Source: Microbacterium sp. SD291 (GTDB lineage Bacteria; Actinomycetota; Actinomycetes; Actinomycetales; Microbacteriaceae). Taken from it: DNA of 64,000 nucleotides. The stretch spans positions 1 to 64,000 of the forward strand of contig NZ_JADIJR010000012.1 of assembly GCF_017355365.1 (NCBI RefSeq). Reading direction: 5' to 3'. The position numbers were made by a program, and so were the translations under genes. Below, one piece after another: positions 41,031 through 49,367 of this stretch. Each line of letters begins with the position of its first letter. The first letter of the stretch is position 1. The notes beneath the pieces are model-generated. The model made no database searches. It was not told where the DNA came from and saw only the letters and a list, made by a program, of their open reading frames with translations.

Positions 41031-41393
41031 ATGCTCAGTGATCCGAGCCGTCCGCTCTACGAGGTGAAGGCCGGGCTGTTCAAGGGCCTCGCGCACCCGA
41101 TCCGCATCCGCATCCTCGAGGTGCTGTCGGCATCAGCCGAGGTCTCCGTGTCGGATCTCCTCGAGGTCGTCGAGCTGGAGGCCTCGCACGTCTCGCAGCA
41201 CCTGGCCGTGCTCCGGCGCAACCGGCTCGTCGTGTCCGAGCGCCGCGGCAGCCTCGTCTACTACCGCCTCGCCTACCCGCAGGTGGCGGATCTCCTCCGC
41301 GTCGCCAGGGCGCTGCTCGGCGAGATCCTGGAGACCACGCAGCAGCAGCTCGTGGAGACCGCAGGACTGCCCGAGATCCCCGTGCGGGCATGA
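41031..41393 (+). CDS. ArsR-family regulator linked to a SulP transporter
   Basis: A 120-residue winged-helix regulator: KAGLFKGLAHPIRIRILEVL, recognition region VSVSDLLEVVELEASHVSQH, then LAVLRRNRLVVSERRGSLVYY. No Cys metal site is present. It starts at ATG 41031 after GGGAGGAGCCGAGG and overlaps the SulP gene by 4 bp. ArsR-SulP pairs are recurrent in actinobacteria. The sensed signal, perhaps an anion, metal or pH change, cannot be read from the sequence. Confidence 0.87.
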   Translation: MLSDPSRPLYEVKAGLFKGLAHPIRIRILEVLSASAEVSVSDLLEVVELEASHVSQHLAVLRRNRLVVSERRGSLVYYRLAYPQVADLLRVARALLGEILETTQQQLVETAGLPEIPVRA

Positions 41394-43030
41394 GTGCCTG
41401 GAGACTCAGGAGCGCGCGGAGCCTGCTGCCGGCGGCATCCGACTATCGGGGTCTCCGCAGATCCTGGAGGCTTGACCTGCTCGCGGGCGTCACGGTCGGC
41501 ATCGTCGCTCTGCCGCTCGCACTCGCCTTCGGCGTCAGCTCGGGGGCCGGGGCTGCGAGCGGACTTGTCACCGCCATCGTCGCGGGCGTCATCGCCGCGG
41601 TCTTCGGCGGCTCGAACGTGCAGGTGTCCGGGCCGACCGGCGCCATGGTGGTCGTGCTCGCGCCCATCCTCGCCGAGCGCGGTGCGGGGGCGCTGGCCGC
41701 GGTCTGCCTCCTCGCCGGGCTCCTCGTGCTGGCAGCGGGGCTCCTGAGACTCGGCCGCACGGTCGGGTACATCCCGTGGCCCGTGATCGAGGGGTTCACC
41801 CTCGGCATCGCCGTCATCATCTTCCTGCAGCAGGTGCCCACGGCCACCGGCACGCGGACCGGCGAGAGCACCAACGCCCTGATCGCCGCAGGGCAGTCGC
41901 TCGCGAGCGCGTCATGGCCCAAGCTCGGCTGGTCGCTGCTGCTCGTCGGCATCGTCGTGGCGATCATGCTGGCGTCGCCGAGAATCCACCCGCGATTCCC
42001 CGGTTCCCTTCTCGCGATCGTCGTGACGTCGCTGCTGGCGGTCGCGTCCGGCCTTCCCGTCGACACGATCGGCGAGCTGCCGGCAGGGCTTCCCGCGCCG
42101 ACCCTGCCTCATCTCGACCCGGCGTCGCTGCTCGCCCTCGCGGGCCCCGCGGCGGCGGTCGCCGCTCTCGCCGCCATCGAGTCCCTGCTGTCGGCCCGCG
42201 TCGCGTCGACCCTCGCGGACACCGGCTCGTACGACCCGGATCGCGAGCTCGTGGGGCAGGGCCTCGCGTCGCTGACGGCGGGGCTGTTCGGCGGGATGCC
42301 CGCCACCGGCGCGATCGCCCGCACCGCCGTCAACGTCCGCGCCGGCGCCCGCACCCGGCTCGCGGCGATCACGCACGCGCTGCTGCTGCTCGTGGTCGCC
42401 CTGGTCGGAGCATCCGTCGTCTCGCACATCCCGCTCGCCGCCCTCGCCGGCGTGCTCATCGTCACCGCCTGCCGCATGATCGCGCCGGCGACCGTGCGCA
42501 CCGTGCTGCGGTCGACGCGAGCGGATGCCGTCGTCTTCTGCCTCACCGCGGTCGTCACCGTGAGCGTCGACCTCATCTACGCCGTGCTGATCGGGTTCCT
42601 CGCGGCGGGCTTCTTCGCGCTGCGTCAGCTGGCGCGCACCAGCGGCGTCCACCGTGAGGAGCTGCCGGGGCCCGTGCGCCAGGGCGACGAGCGCATCGCG
42701 GTGTTCCGGCTCGAGGGCGCGCTCTTCTTCGGCGCGGCGGAGCGGACCATGGAGCGCGTCGGCACCCTCCGCGACATCGAGGTGGTGGTGCTGCGGATGT
42801 CGCAGCTGCAGGTCCTCGACGCCACCGGCGCACAGGTCATCACCGAGCTGATCACCTCACTGGAGCGGCGGGGCATCACGGTGCTCGTGAAGGGCATCCC
42901 CGCGCAGCATCTGCCGCTCGCCGAGCGCGTCGGCGTTCTCGCCTCGCTGCGTCACCAGAACCATCTGTTCGACGACATCGACGCCGCCGCCTCGCACGCC
43001 CGCAGCCATGTCGCGCGGGCCGCGGCGTAG
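41390..43030 (+). CDS. SulP-family anion transporter with STAS domain
   Basis: A 546-residue SLC26/SulP protein. About 11-14 membrane helices include the SulP signature region LAGVTVGIVALPLALAFGVS and VSGPTGAMVVVLAPIL; a C-terminal STAS domain (about 430-535) has IAVFRLEGALFFGAAERTME and LDATGAQVITELI. Such proteins move sulfate, bicarbonate or dicarboxylates. It is co-translated with the ArsR-type gene. The substrate is unknown; bicarbonate and sulfate are the two main options. Confidence 0.9.
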   Translation: MSAWRLRSARSLLPAASDYRGLRRSWRLDLLAGVTVGIVALPLALAFGVSSGAGAASGLVTAIVAGVIAAVFGGSNVQVSGPTGAMVVVLAPILAERGAGALAAVCLLAGLLVLAAGLLRLGRTVGYIPWPVIEGFTLGIAVIIFLQQVPTATGTRTGESTNALIAAGQSLASASWPKLGWSLLLVGIVVAIMLASPRIHPRFPGSLLAIVVTSLLAVASGLPVDTIGELPAGLPAPTLPHLDPASLLALAGPAAAVAALAAIESLLSARVASTLADTGSYDPDRELVGQGLASLTAGLFGGMPATGAIARTAVNVRAGARTRLAAITHALLLLVVALVGASVVSHIPLAALAGVLIVTACRMIAPATVRTVLRSTRADAVVFCLTAVVTVSVDLIYAVLIGFLAAGFFALRQLARTSGVHREELPGPVRQGDERIAVFRLEGALFFGAAERTMERVGTLRDIEVVVLRMSQLQVLDATGAQVITELITSLERRGITVLVKGIPAQHLPLAERVGVLASLRHQNHLFDDIDAAASHARSHVARAAA

Positions 43031-43033
43031 CGG

Positions 43034-43747
43034 TCAGACCGTGGTCGCCGCCTGCAGCGCGATGCGGATCATGTCGCCGAAGGTCTGCTCCCGCTCCTGC
43101 GCGGTGGTCTCCTCACCGGTGACGATGTGGTCGGACACCGTGCAGATGCTGAGGGCCCGCCGGTCGTAGAAGGCGGCGAGGGTGTAGAGACCGCTGGTCT
43201 CCATCTCGACGCCGAGCACGCCGTGCTTCACGAGCGGCTCGGTCAGCTCAGGACGCGTGCTGTAGAACTGGTCGCTCGAGAACAGCAGCCCGACGTGCAC
43301 GGCCGAATCCAGCGGCTCCGACTTGCTCGCCTCGACGGCTGCCCGCAGCAGCGCGAAGTCGGCGACAGGCGCGTAGTCCTGGCCATGGAAGCGCACCCGA
43401 TTGATGCCCGAGTCCGTGCAGGCGCCGTTCGCGATGATGATGTCGCGCAGCTTCAGCTTCTCGGTCAGGGCCCCGCACGAGCCGACGCGGACGATCGTCT
43501 GGACGCCGTACGAGTCGAACAGCTCGTTCGCGTAGATGGACATGGACGGCTGCCCCATGCCGGACCCCTGCACAGAGACGCGGTGCCCCTGCCAGGTGCC
43601 CGTGAAGCCGAGCATCCCCCGGGTCTGCGTGTACAGCTCTGCGTCCTCGAGGAAGGTCTCCGCGATCCACTTCGCCCGCAGCGGGTCACCGGGGAAGAGG
43701 ACGATGGGGGCGATCTGGCCTTGCTCGGCAGCGATGTGGGTGCTCAT
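43034..43747 (-). CDS. deoD: Purine nucleoside phosphorylase, DeoD type
   Basis: A 237-residue hexameric-type PNP that cleaves purine (deoxy)nucleosides with phosphate. Motifs include [33 protein letters not shown] (phosphate loop), [18 protein letters not shown] and [10 protein letters not shown] (catalytic Asp). Size equals the E. coli enzyme. TACGCT ends exactly 6 nt before the ATG, suggesting a leaderless mRNA. The gene is convergent with SulP, 3 bp apart. It is a housekeeping purine-salvage gene. Confidence 0.95.
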   Translation of the reverse strand: MSTHIAAEQGQIAPIVLFPGDPLRAKWIAETFLEDAELYTQTRGMLGFTGTWQGHRVSVQGSGMGQPSMSIYANELFDSYGVQTIVRVGSCGALTEKLKLRDIIIANGACTDSGINRVRFHGQDYAPVADFALLRAAVEASKSEPLDSAVHVGLLFSSDQFYSTRPELTEPLVKHGVLGVEMETSGLYTLAAFYDRRALSICTVSDHIVTGEETTAQEREQTFGDMIRIALQAATTV

Positions 43748-43852
43748 GGCATCAGCGTAACCAGCAGTCTCTGCGTGGCGCGTTCGGCTGCGGCATCCGT
43801 GTTGGGATCATCGAGGCACGGATGCGGTGACCTGCACCGCTCAGGAGGGACG

Positions 43853-45370
43853 ATGATGTCCGACCAGATCTTCATGTACGCGGCGCTCGGCGTGTATTTC
43901 GCCGGGATGCTCCTCATCGGCTATTTCGCCTACAAGCGCACCTCCGACCACGAGGACTACATGCTCGGCGGCCGCAACCTCCCGCCGTGGGTCGCGGCGA
44001 TCAGCGCGGGAGCCGCCGACATGTCCGGCTGGCTCGTGATGGGCCTTCCCGGCGCCATCTACGCCGCAGGCCTGATCGAGGCGTGGATCGCGATCGGCCT
44101 CACGATCGGCGCCTACCTCAACTGGCTGCTGGTGGCGCCGCGCCTTCGCGCCTACACCGAGGTGTCGCGCAACTCGATCACGATCCCGAGTTACTTCGAG
44201 AACCGCCTCCGCGACTCGAGCCGCTCGCTGCGCGTGCTCGCCGGCCTCATCATCCTGGTCTTCTTCACCCTCTACATCTCCTCGGGGATGGTCGCCGCCG
44301 GTGTCTTCTTCGAGAGCTCGTTCAACGGCGACTACATGTTCGGGATGCTGCTGGTCGGCGGCATCACGCTGCTGTACACGCTCTTCGGCGGATTCCTCGG
44401 GGCCTCCCTCACCGACGTCGTGCAGGGGCTCATGATGGTGATCGCGCTGATCGTCGTGCCCGTGGCGGCCGTGATCGCGATCGGCGGGCTCGATGAGACC
44501 AGCACCCTGATCACCGCGAACGGCGGCGAGGGCTTCCTGTCGATGCTCGGAGGCGGCGCGGTCACGGGAGGCACGTTCCTCGCGATCGTCTCGGCGCTGG
44601 CGTGGGGCCTCGGCTACTTCGGGCAGCCGCACATCGTCGTCCGCTTCCTGGCGCTGCGCTCGCCGCAGGAGGCGAAGAGCGCCAGGCGCATCGGGATCTC
44701 CTGGATGGTCCTGTCGATGTTCGGCGCGATCATCTCGGGCCTCGTCGGCATCGCGTACATGGCGCAGCGCGGCATCACACTGGACAACCCCGAGACCGTC
44801 GTGCTCCTGATGTCGCAGACGCTGCTGCATCCGTTCGTCGCCGGTCTCGTGCTCGCCGCCGTGCTCGCGGCGATCATGAGCACGATCTCCAGTCAGCTGG
44901 TGGTGTGCTCCTCGGCCCTCGTCGAGGACCTCTACAACGTGGTGCGCAGGACCCCGCCGTCGCAGAAGAGACTGGTGCTGATGGGGCGGATGGCGGTGCT
45001 CGTGGTCGCGATCATCGCGATCATCCTCGCGATCACCCCGAACGACTCGATCCTCGGTCTGGTGTCGTTCGCCTGGGCCGGCTTCGGGGCGGCGTTCGGG
45101 CCGATCATCCTGCTGAGCCTGTTCTGGCGCAAGCTCACCAACTGGGGTGCGCTCGCCGGCATGTTCGTCGGCGCCGCCACGGTCTTCATCTGGAAGGGGC
45201 TGAACACGGGGCTGTACGAGCTGCTCCCGGCGTTCGTGTTCGCCTTCGTCGCCGCGGTGCTCGTGAGCCTCCTGACCTACAGGCACAACGAGGAGATCCA
45301 GCAGGAGTTCACCGACACCGGCGCGATGCTCGCGGTGCCGCGGCCGCACGCGGTCGGCGATACACCCTGA
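43853..45370 (+). CDS. putP: Sodium/proline symporter
   Basis: A 505-residue SSS-family (SLC5) transporter with about 13 helices. PutP hallmarks are YFAYKRTSDHEDYMLGGRNL, WVAAISAGAADMSGWLVMGL, ARLRAYTEVS-like loops (PRLRAYTEVSRNSITIPSYF) and GYFGQPHIVVRFLALRS. It imports proline with sodium, for osmoprotection or as nutrient. Two adjacent ATG codons (43853, 43856) follow AGGAGGGA; the second has the more usual spacing. A GC hairpin follows the stop. Confidence 0.9.
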   Translation: MMSDQIFMYAALGVYFAGMLLIGYFAYKRTSDHEDYMLGGRNLPPWVAAISAGAADMSGWLVMGLPGAIYAAGLIEAWIAIGLTIGAYLNWLLVAPRLRAYTEVSRNSITIPSYFENRLRDSSRSLRVLAGLIILVFFTLYISSGMVAAGVFFESSFNGDYMFGMLLVGGITLLYTLFGGFLGASLTDVVQGLMMVIALIVVPVAAVIAIGGLDETSTLITANGGEGFLSMLGGGAVTGGTFLAIVSALAWGLGYFGQPHIVVRFLALRSPQEAKSARRIGISWMVLSMFGAIISGLVGIAYMAQRGITLDNPETVVLLMSQTLLHPFVAGLVLAAVLAAIMSTISSQLVVCSSALVEDLYNVVRRTPPSQKRLVLMGRMAVLVVAIIAIILAITPNDSILGLVSFAWAGFGAAFGPIILLSLFWRKLTNWGALAGMFVGAATVFIWKGLNTGLYELLPAFVFAFVAAVLVSLLTYRHNEEIQQEFTDTGAMLAVPRPHAVGDTP

Positions 45371-45378
45371 CCGGCAGT

Positions 45379-45414
45379 CGCCGCGGGGCTGGGCCGTCGC
45401 TCAGCCCCGCGGCG
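45379..45414. terminator. Hairpin between convergent putP and lacI-type genes
   Basis: CGCCGCGGGGCTG pairs perfectly with CAGCCCCGCGGCG around a 10-nt loop. It begins 8 bp after the putP stop and overlaps the last codons of the LacI-type gene. A bidirectional terminator is likely, without T-runs. Confidence 0.55.
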
Positions 45415-46429
45415 GCGCCGTGGAGGCGCGCACCACGAGCGTCGGCGTGATCTCCGGTTCGCCGCCGACGGGCTCTCCGCCCTCGATCTCCGCGATCAGG
45501 CGCAGCGCGGCCGCGCGCCCCAGCGCTTCGAACGGCTGCCGCACGGTGGTGAGCGCGGGCGACGCGTAGGCGGCCAGAGAGATGTCGTCGACGCTGACCA
45601 CGGAGACGTCCTCGGGGATGCTGCGTCCCGCCTCGTGCAGCGCGCGGATGACGCCGAACGCCATCTCATCGCTGCTCACGAACACGGCGGTCGCATCGGG
45701 GATCGCGGCGATCGTGCGCCCCGCGCGGTAGCCCGACTCGGGCGTCCAGTCGCCGGGGATCACCGGCGGCGGAGTGATGCCGCGCTCCTCCAGCACCCGC
45801 TCCCATGTCTCGCGGCGCTGCACGGTCTCGGCCCAGTACTCGTCGCCGGAGACGTGCCAGACCGTGCGATGCCCGAGGTCGAGGAGGTGCTCGACCGCGA
45901 GACGGGTGATCTCGTTCTGATCGACCGCGAGCGGAGCATCCGCCTGCAGCGAGACGCGATCCGTGCGGGTCGCAGGGGTCCGCTGTGTTCGCGCTCGCAT
46001 GGACGGGCTGTCCAGTTCGACCGGCACGCCGAGGATGATGCCCTCGGCTCCCTGGCGCTGAAGGCGGTCGAAGGCGTCGTGGAAGGCATCGGTGGACGCG
46101 TGGTCCGCGACGGCGGCCGTCGTCACCGTGTAGCCGTTGGCGGCAGCGGCCTGCTCGATGCCGACGCCCAGGGCGGCAGAGGAGTAGCGGTCCGTCGAGA
46201 CGACGACGACCCCGAGGATCCGGGTGCGCCCGGAGGCGAGCGAGGCTGCGGCGGCATGCACCCGGTAGCCGAGCTCCTCGACCGCGGTGTGCACGCGGCG
46301 GGCGGTCTCCGGGCGGACGTTGTCCACACCCGACATCACGCGGGAGACGGTCTGGGTCGAGACTCCGGCCAGGCGGGCGACATCGACCTGGCTGGGGGCG
46401 CGGTCCTCTTTGGAGCGACGAGGCGACAT
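45401..46429 (-). CDS. LacI-family transcriptional regulator
   Basis: A 342-residue repressor: LacI helix-turn-helix (SQVDVARLAGVSTQTVSRVM, hinge helix RVHAAAASLASGR) and a periplasmic-binding-protein effector fold (ILGVVVVSTDRYSSAALGVG, AVFVSSDEMAFGVIRALHE, VSVDDISLAAYASPALTTVR). TATCAT ends 6 nt before ATG 46429, so it is probably leaderless. It is divergent from the GH35 beta-galactosidase and should repress it via the site at 46492, with a galactoside as inducer. The nearby permease remnant suggests the regulated transporter was lost. Confidence 0.9.
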   Translation of the reverse strand: MSPRRSKEDRAPSQVDVARLAGVSTQTVSRVMSGVDNVRPETARRVHTAVEELGYRVHAAAASLASGRTRILGVVVVSTDRYSSAALGVGIEQAAAANGYTVTTAAVADHASTDAFHDAFDRLQRQGAEGIILGVPVELDSPSMRARTQRTPATRTDRVSLQADAPLAVDQNEITRLAVEHLLDLGHRTVWHVSGDEYWAETVQRRETWERVLEERGITPPPVIPGDWTPESGYRAGRTIAAIPDATAVFVSSDEMAFGVIRALHEAGRSIPEDVSVVSVDDISLAAYASPALTTVRQPFEALGRAAALRLIAEIEGGEPVGGEPEITPTLVVRASTAPPRG

Positions 46430-46486
46430 GTGCTCATGATAGCGATCATTCCGCGTGAATACGGGCTGCCAGGGTCGCCGCGATGC

Positions 46487-46507
46487 GATAATGTGAACGC
46501 AAACACT
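46487..46507 (+). promoter_or_regulatory. GH35 promoter -10 with LacI-type operator
   Basis: GATAAT (46487-46492) is a good -10, directly followed by TGTGAACGCAAACACT (46492-46507). This resembles LacI-family operators with a central CG, although its arms pair imperfectly. The transcript leader would be about 25 nt with GGAG before ATG 46523. Confidence 0.5.
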
Positions 46508-46522
46508 GGCATCTGGAGCTTC

Positions 46523-48298
46523 ATGACCGACATCCTCGCGCGAGACGATCGCGCGGATTCCCCGACCACGTCGACGCTGACGTGGCGCGACGGCGAGATC
46601 GTCCGCGAGGGGCGCCCGCACCGCATCCTCGCCGGCAGCATCCACTACTTCCGCGTGCACCCGGACCAGTGGGAGGACCGTCTTCGCCGACTCGCCGCGA
46701 TGGGGGCGAACACGGTCGACACGTACATCGCCTGGAACTTCCACGACCGCGCCGAGGGAGACGTCCGGTTCGACGGCTGGCGCGACGTGGAGCGGTTCAT
46801 CCGCCTCGCCGGCGAGGTCGGTCTCGACGTGCTCGTGCGACCGAGCCCGTACATCTGCGCGGAGTGGTCGAACGGCGGCATCCCGTTCTGGCTCAGCGGC
46901 CGCACGCGTGCGCTGCGCACCGGCGATCCGGTGTTCCTCGCGGCGGTCGACGCCTGGTACGACGAGCTGATCCCTCGACTCGTGCCGCTGCAGGCGATCA
47001 GCGGCGGACCCGTCGTGGCCGTTCAGGTCGAGAACGAGAACGGCTCGTTCGGCAGCGACCCCGCCTACCTCGCGCACCTCCGTGACGGGCTGCGAGCGCG
47101 CGGCATCGTCGAGATGCTGACGACGGCTGACGGGATCACGGCCGACATGCTCCGCCACGGCAGCGTGTCCGGTGCGATGCCCACTTTCACCTTCGGCACC
47201 GGGGTCGCCAAGGCCAGGGAGCTGCGACCGGCCGACGCCGCGCTGATGTGCAGCGAGCTCTGGGGCGGATGGTTCGACCACTGGGGGGAGCGGCATCACG
47301 TGCGCTCCGCCGACAGCATGATCAGCACCGTGCAGGAGCTGCTGGATGCCGAAGGCTCCGTGAGCCTGTACATGGCGCACGGCGGCACGAACTTCGGTCT
47401 GTGGAACGGCGCCAACCACGACGCCGTGCTCCAGCCGACCGTGACCAGCTACGACTCCGACGCGCCCATCGGCGAGGACGGCACCCTGAACGCGAAGTTC
47501 TACGCGCTGCGTGCCGCGTTCGCGCCGTTCCACACCGGCGAGCTCCCCGCGATCCCGGCTCCGCCGCTACGGCAGTCCGCCGCCTCCGCCGCGCTCGTGG
47601 CGCAGGCGTCGCTGATGGACGTCGTGCGCGCCGCACCCGTCGTCGCCGGCTCGGCCGTTCCGCTCACATTCGAGCAGCTCGGTGCCGAAGACGGCCTCGT
47701 CGCGTACGAGGCCGACTGCTCGTTCCCGCAGGAGGCGACCCTCTCGATCCTCGGACTCCATGATCGGGCCACCGTCTTCATGGACGGGGAGCGCCTGGGC
47801 ACCCTCGAACGCGACGGTCTCGCCAAGCTGGCGCTGCCGGCTGCGGGCGGCGCCGGCCGGCTGACGATCGTCGTCGAGAGTCTCGGACGCATCAACTACG
47901 GGCCTCTGACCGGCGAGGGCAAGGGCATCATGCGAGGCGTGACGATCGGCCGCCGCTACGTGCACGGCTGGAGCCACCGCATCCTGCCTCAGAGCGCGCC
48001 GGTGACGGCCGGCACAGCAGCCGACGACGGGGTCGCCGTCGCGACGTTCGACATCGCGGCACCGGCAGACGCCTGGCTCGCCTTCCCCGGCGGGGCGAAG
48101 GGGATGGTCTGGCTGAACGGCTTCCTCCTCGGTCGCTACTGGGAGATCGGCCCGCAGGAGACCCTCTACGCACCCGCGCCGCTGTGGCGGAGCGGGCACA
48201 ACGAGATCCGCATCCTCGACACCGACCGACTCGGATACGTCGTCGAGATCCGGGAGCGGCCCACCTTCGGGGAGACCGAGGAGTTCATCGGCTCCTGA
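46523..48298 (+). CDS. GH35 beta-galactosidase
   Basis: A 591-residue cytosolic beta-galactosidase. The barrel starts at HRILAGSIHYFRVHPDQWED; acid/base Glu is in VVAVQVENENGSFGSD, and the nucleophile Glu is in LMCSELWGGWFDHWGERHH. Two C-terminal jelly-roll modules (GRINYGPLTGEGKGIMRGV, MVWLNGFLLGRYWEIGPQET) complete the family layout. There is no signal peptide, so it cleaves imported galactosides. It is the second beta-galactosidase in the window, from a different family than the GH42 enzyme. A strong hairpin follows, and beyond it lies the truncated end of an ABC permease, probably once part of the same sugar locus. Confidence 0.92.
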   Translation: MTDILARDDRADSPTTSTLTWRDGEIVREGRPHRILAGSIHYFRVHPDQWEDRLRRLAAMGANTVDTYIAWNFHDRAEGDVRFDGWRDVERFIRLAGEVGLDVLVRPSPYICAEWSNGGIPFWLSGRTRALRTGDPVFLAAVDAWYDELIPRLVPLQAISGGPVVAVQVENENGSFGSDPAYLAHLRDGLRARGIVEMLTTADGITADMLRHGSVSGAMPTFTFGTGVAKARELRPADAALMCSELWGGWFDHWGERHHVRSADSMISTVQELLDAEGSVSLYMAHGGTNFGLWNGANHDAVLQPTVTSYDSDAPIGEDGTLNAKFYALRAAFAPFHTGELPAIPAPPLRQSAASAALVAQASLMDVVRAAPVVAGSAVPLTFEQLGAEDGLVAYEADCSFPQEATLSILGLHDRATVFMDGERLGTLERDGLAKLALPAAGGAGRLTIVVESLGRINYGPLTGEGKGIMRGVTIGRRYVHGWSHRILPQSAPVTAGTAADDGVAVATFDIAAPADAWLAFPGGAKGMVWLNGFLLGRYWEIGPQETLYAPAPLWRSGHNEIRILDTDRLGYVVEIRERPTFGETEEFIGS

Positions 48299-48309
48299 GC
48301 CGCCGCACA

Positions 48310-48351
48310 CGAGAAACCGCCCCGGAGCCGAAGCTCCGGGGCGGTTTCTCG
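48310..48351. terminator. Strong bidirectional terminator hairpin
   Basis: Perfect 19-bp arms (CGAGAAACCGCCCCGGAGC and its complement) with a CGAA tetraloop lie 11 bp after the GH35 stop. They would also terminate the permease gene once present on the other strand. The arms are A/T-rich at the base (GAAA...TTTC). Confidence 0.85.
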
Positions 48352-48362
48352 TCGAGGTGGTG

Positions 48363-48482
48363 TCAGCCCTTGACGGCACCCGCCGCGAGCCCCGACCGCC
48401 AATAGCGCTGCAGCGTGAAGAACAGTGCGATCAGCGGGAGCACGCCCAGCAGCGCGCCCAGCATCACGTCTCCCTTGTCCTC
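48363..48482 (-). pseudogene. C-terminal remnant of an ABC sugar permease
   Basis: On the minus strand the sequence reads KGDVMLGALLGVLPLIALFF, then TLQRYWRSGLAAGAVKG and a stop. This is the last membrane helix and the standard C-terminus of CUT1 (MalG-type) permeases. Only about 37-40 codons survive; upstream the frame runs into a GC-rich 24-bp duplication and then the AlkD-like gene. It is too short to encode a working protein. With the LacI and GH35 genes it points to a galactoside import locus that was deleted here. Confidence 0.8.
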
Positions 48483-48490
48483 GAGGACTC

Positions 48491-48538
48491 GGCGCGCGCG
48501 TCGCGGCCGCCGCTGGCGCGCGCGTCGCGGCCGCCGCG
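48491..48538. repeat. 24-bp tandem duplication
   Basis: GGCGCGCGCGTCGCGGCCGC starts two direct copies (48491-48514 and 48515-48538), differing only at the last base. It lies at the broken end of the permease remnant and may mark the deletion joint. Confidence 0.85.
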
Positions 48539-48587
48539 GGCCTGCGCGCGAGGGCGGCAGAGGGCATCCGGCGACCCGGCCGGGCGG

Positions 48588-49253
48588 TCAGGCCTGGCGC
48601 TTCACCATCTCCGTGATCCAGATCGGAGCGAACGGCGAGACGCATCCGGGGGCGGTCGGATAGTCGGCCAGCACCTGGAGCTCATCGCCGATCGCGAGGG
48701 CGCGGTCGCGGAGGTGCGGGTGCGCGATGCCGATGTGCGCGAGGGTCTCGTTCATCGCCCACTGCAGTCGTGAGGGGGCAGCCTTCATGCCCCGCTCGAT
48801 CAGATCGAGGAGATGCTCGAGGTCGAGGCCCTCAGGGTCCTTGGCCACGCGCACGGACGTCAGCGACCACGCCGCGGCCGCGACCGTCGGGTCGGCGTCG
48901 CCGAACCACCGCAGCCGCATCTCCTCCGCGCGCGGCGACTTCTTCGCGACGTAGTTCACGAACCAGTCGTTCACCTTGGGGCGGTCGGTCTCGCGGAGCA
49001 TGCCGTCGAGCTCGTCGGCCGTGAACTCGCGGGGCTTGCAGATGAGCAGCGCGAGCAGCCTGGCCGGGGTCTCGCCGGTCGCCCAGAGTTCCTTCGCCAG
49101 TTCCTGATCGGTCTTGACGCGCTTCGCGAGCGCGCGCAGGCGGCTGAGGTTCATGCCGTGGTCGTCGCCGCGCTTCTCGTTGGCCGCGCGCATCTTCGGA
49201 TCTTCGAGCGCGGCGAGTTCGGCGAGGACTTCGGGGACGGTCATGTCTGCCAT
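48588..49253 (-). CDS. AlkD-like DNA alkylation repair protein
   Basis: A 221-residue all-helical HEAT-like repeat protein, fitting the DNA alkylation repair (AlkD) family: MNLSRLRALAKRVKTDQELA, LWATGETPARLLALLICKP, VNDWFVNYVAKKSPRAEEMR and AMNETLAHIGIAHPHLRDRA. AlkD removes bulky or cationic alkyl bases without base flipping, or binds them. ATG 49253 is chosen because TACCCT ends 6 nt before it, and earlier codons run into an 80-bp repeat. Catalytic Trp and Asp positions seem present (WFVNYVA, WSLTSVRVAKD), but I could not align them fully. Confidence 0.78.
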   Translation of the reverse strand: MADMTVPEVLAELAALEDPKMRAANEKRGDDHGMNLSRLRALAKRVKTDQELAKELWATGETPARLLALLICKPREFTADELDGMLRETDRPKVNDWFVNYVAKKSPRAEEMRLRWFGDADPTVAAAAWSLTSVRVAKDPEGLDLEHLLDLIERGMKAAPSRLQWAMNETLAHIGIAHPHLRDRALAIGDELQVLADYPTAPGCVSPFAPIWITEMVKRQA

Positions 49254-49274
49254 GGTTCCAGGGTAAGTCGGTGC

Positions 49275-49354
49275 CGCAACTCCGGAGAACCGGCACGCGA
49301 ATCCGCCGATTCGCCCCACTGCACGGTGAATCGGCTCGGATCTCCGGAGTTGTG
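49275..49354. repeat. 80-bp palindromic repeat (family F1), copy 5
   Basis: CGCAACTCCGGAGA to TCTCCGGAGTTGTG, exactly 80 bp. It lies between the FUSC gene stop (49368) and the AlkD-like promoter, both on the minus strand. It could terminate the FUSC transcript. Confidence 0.83.
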
Positions 49355-49367
49355 GCGGTGCTCGGAC

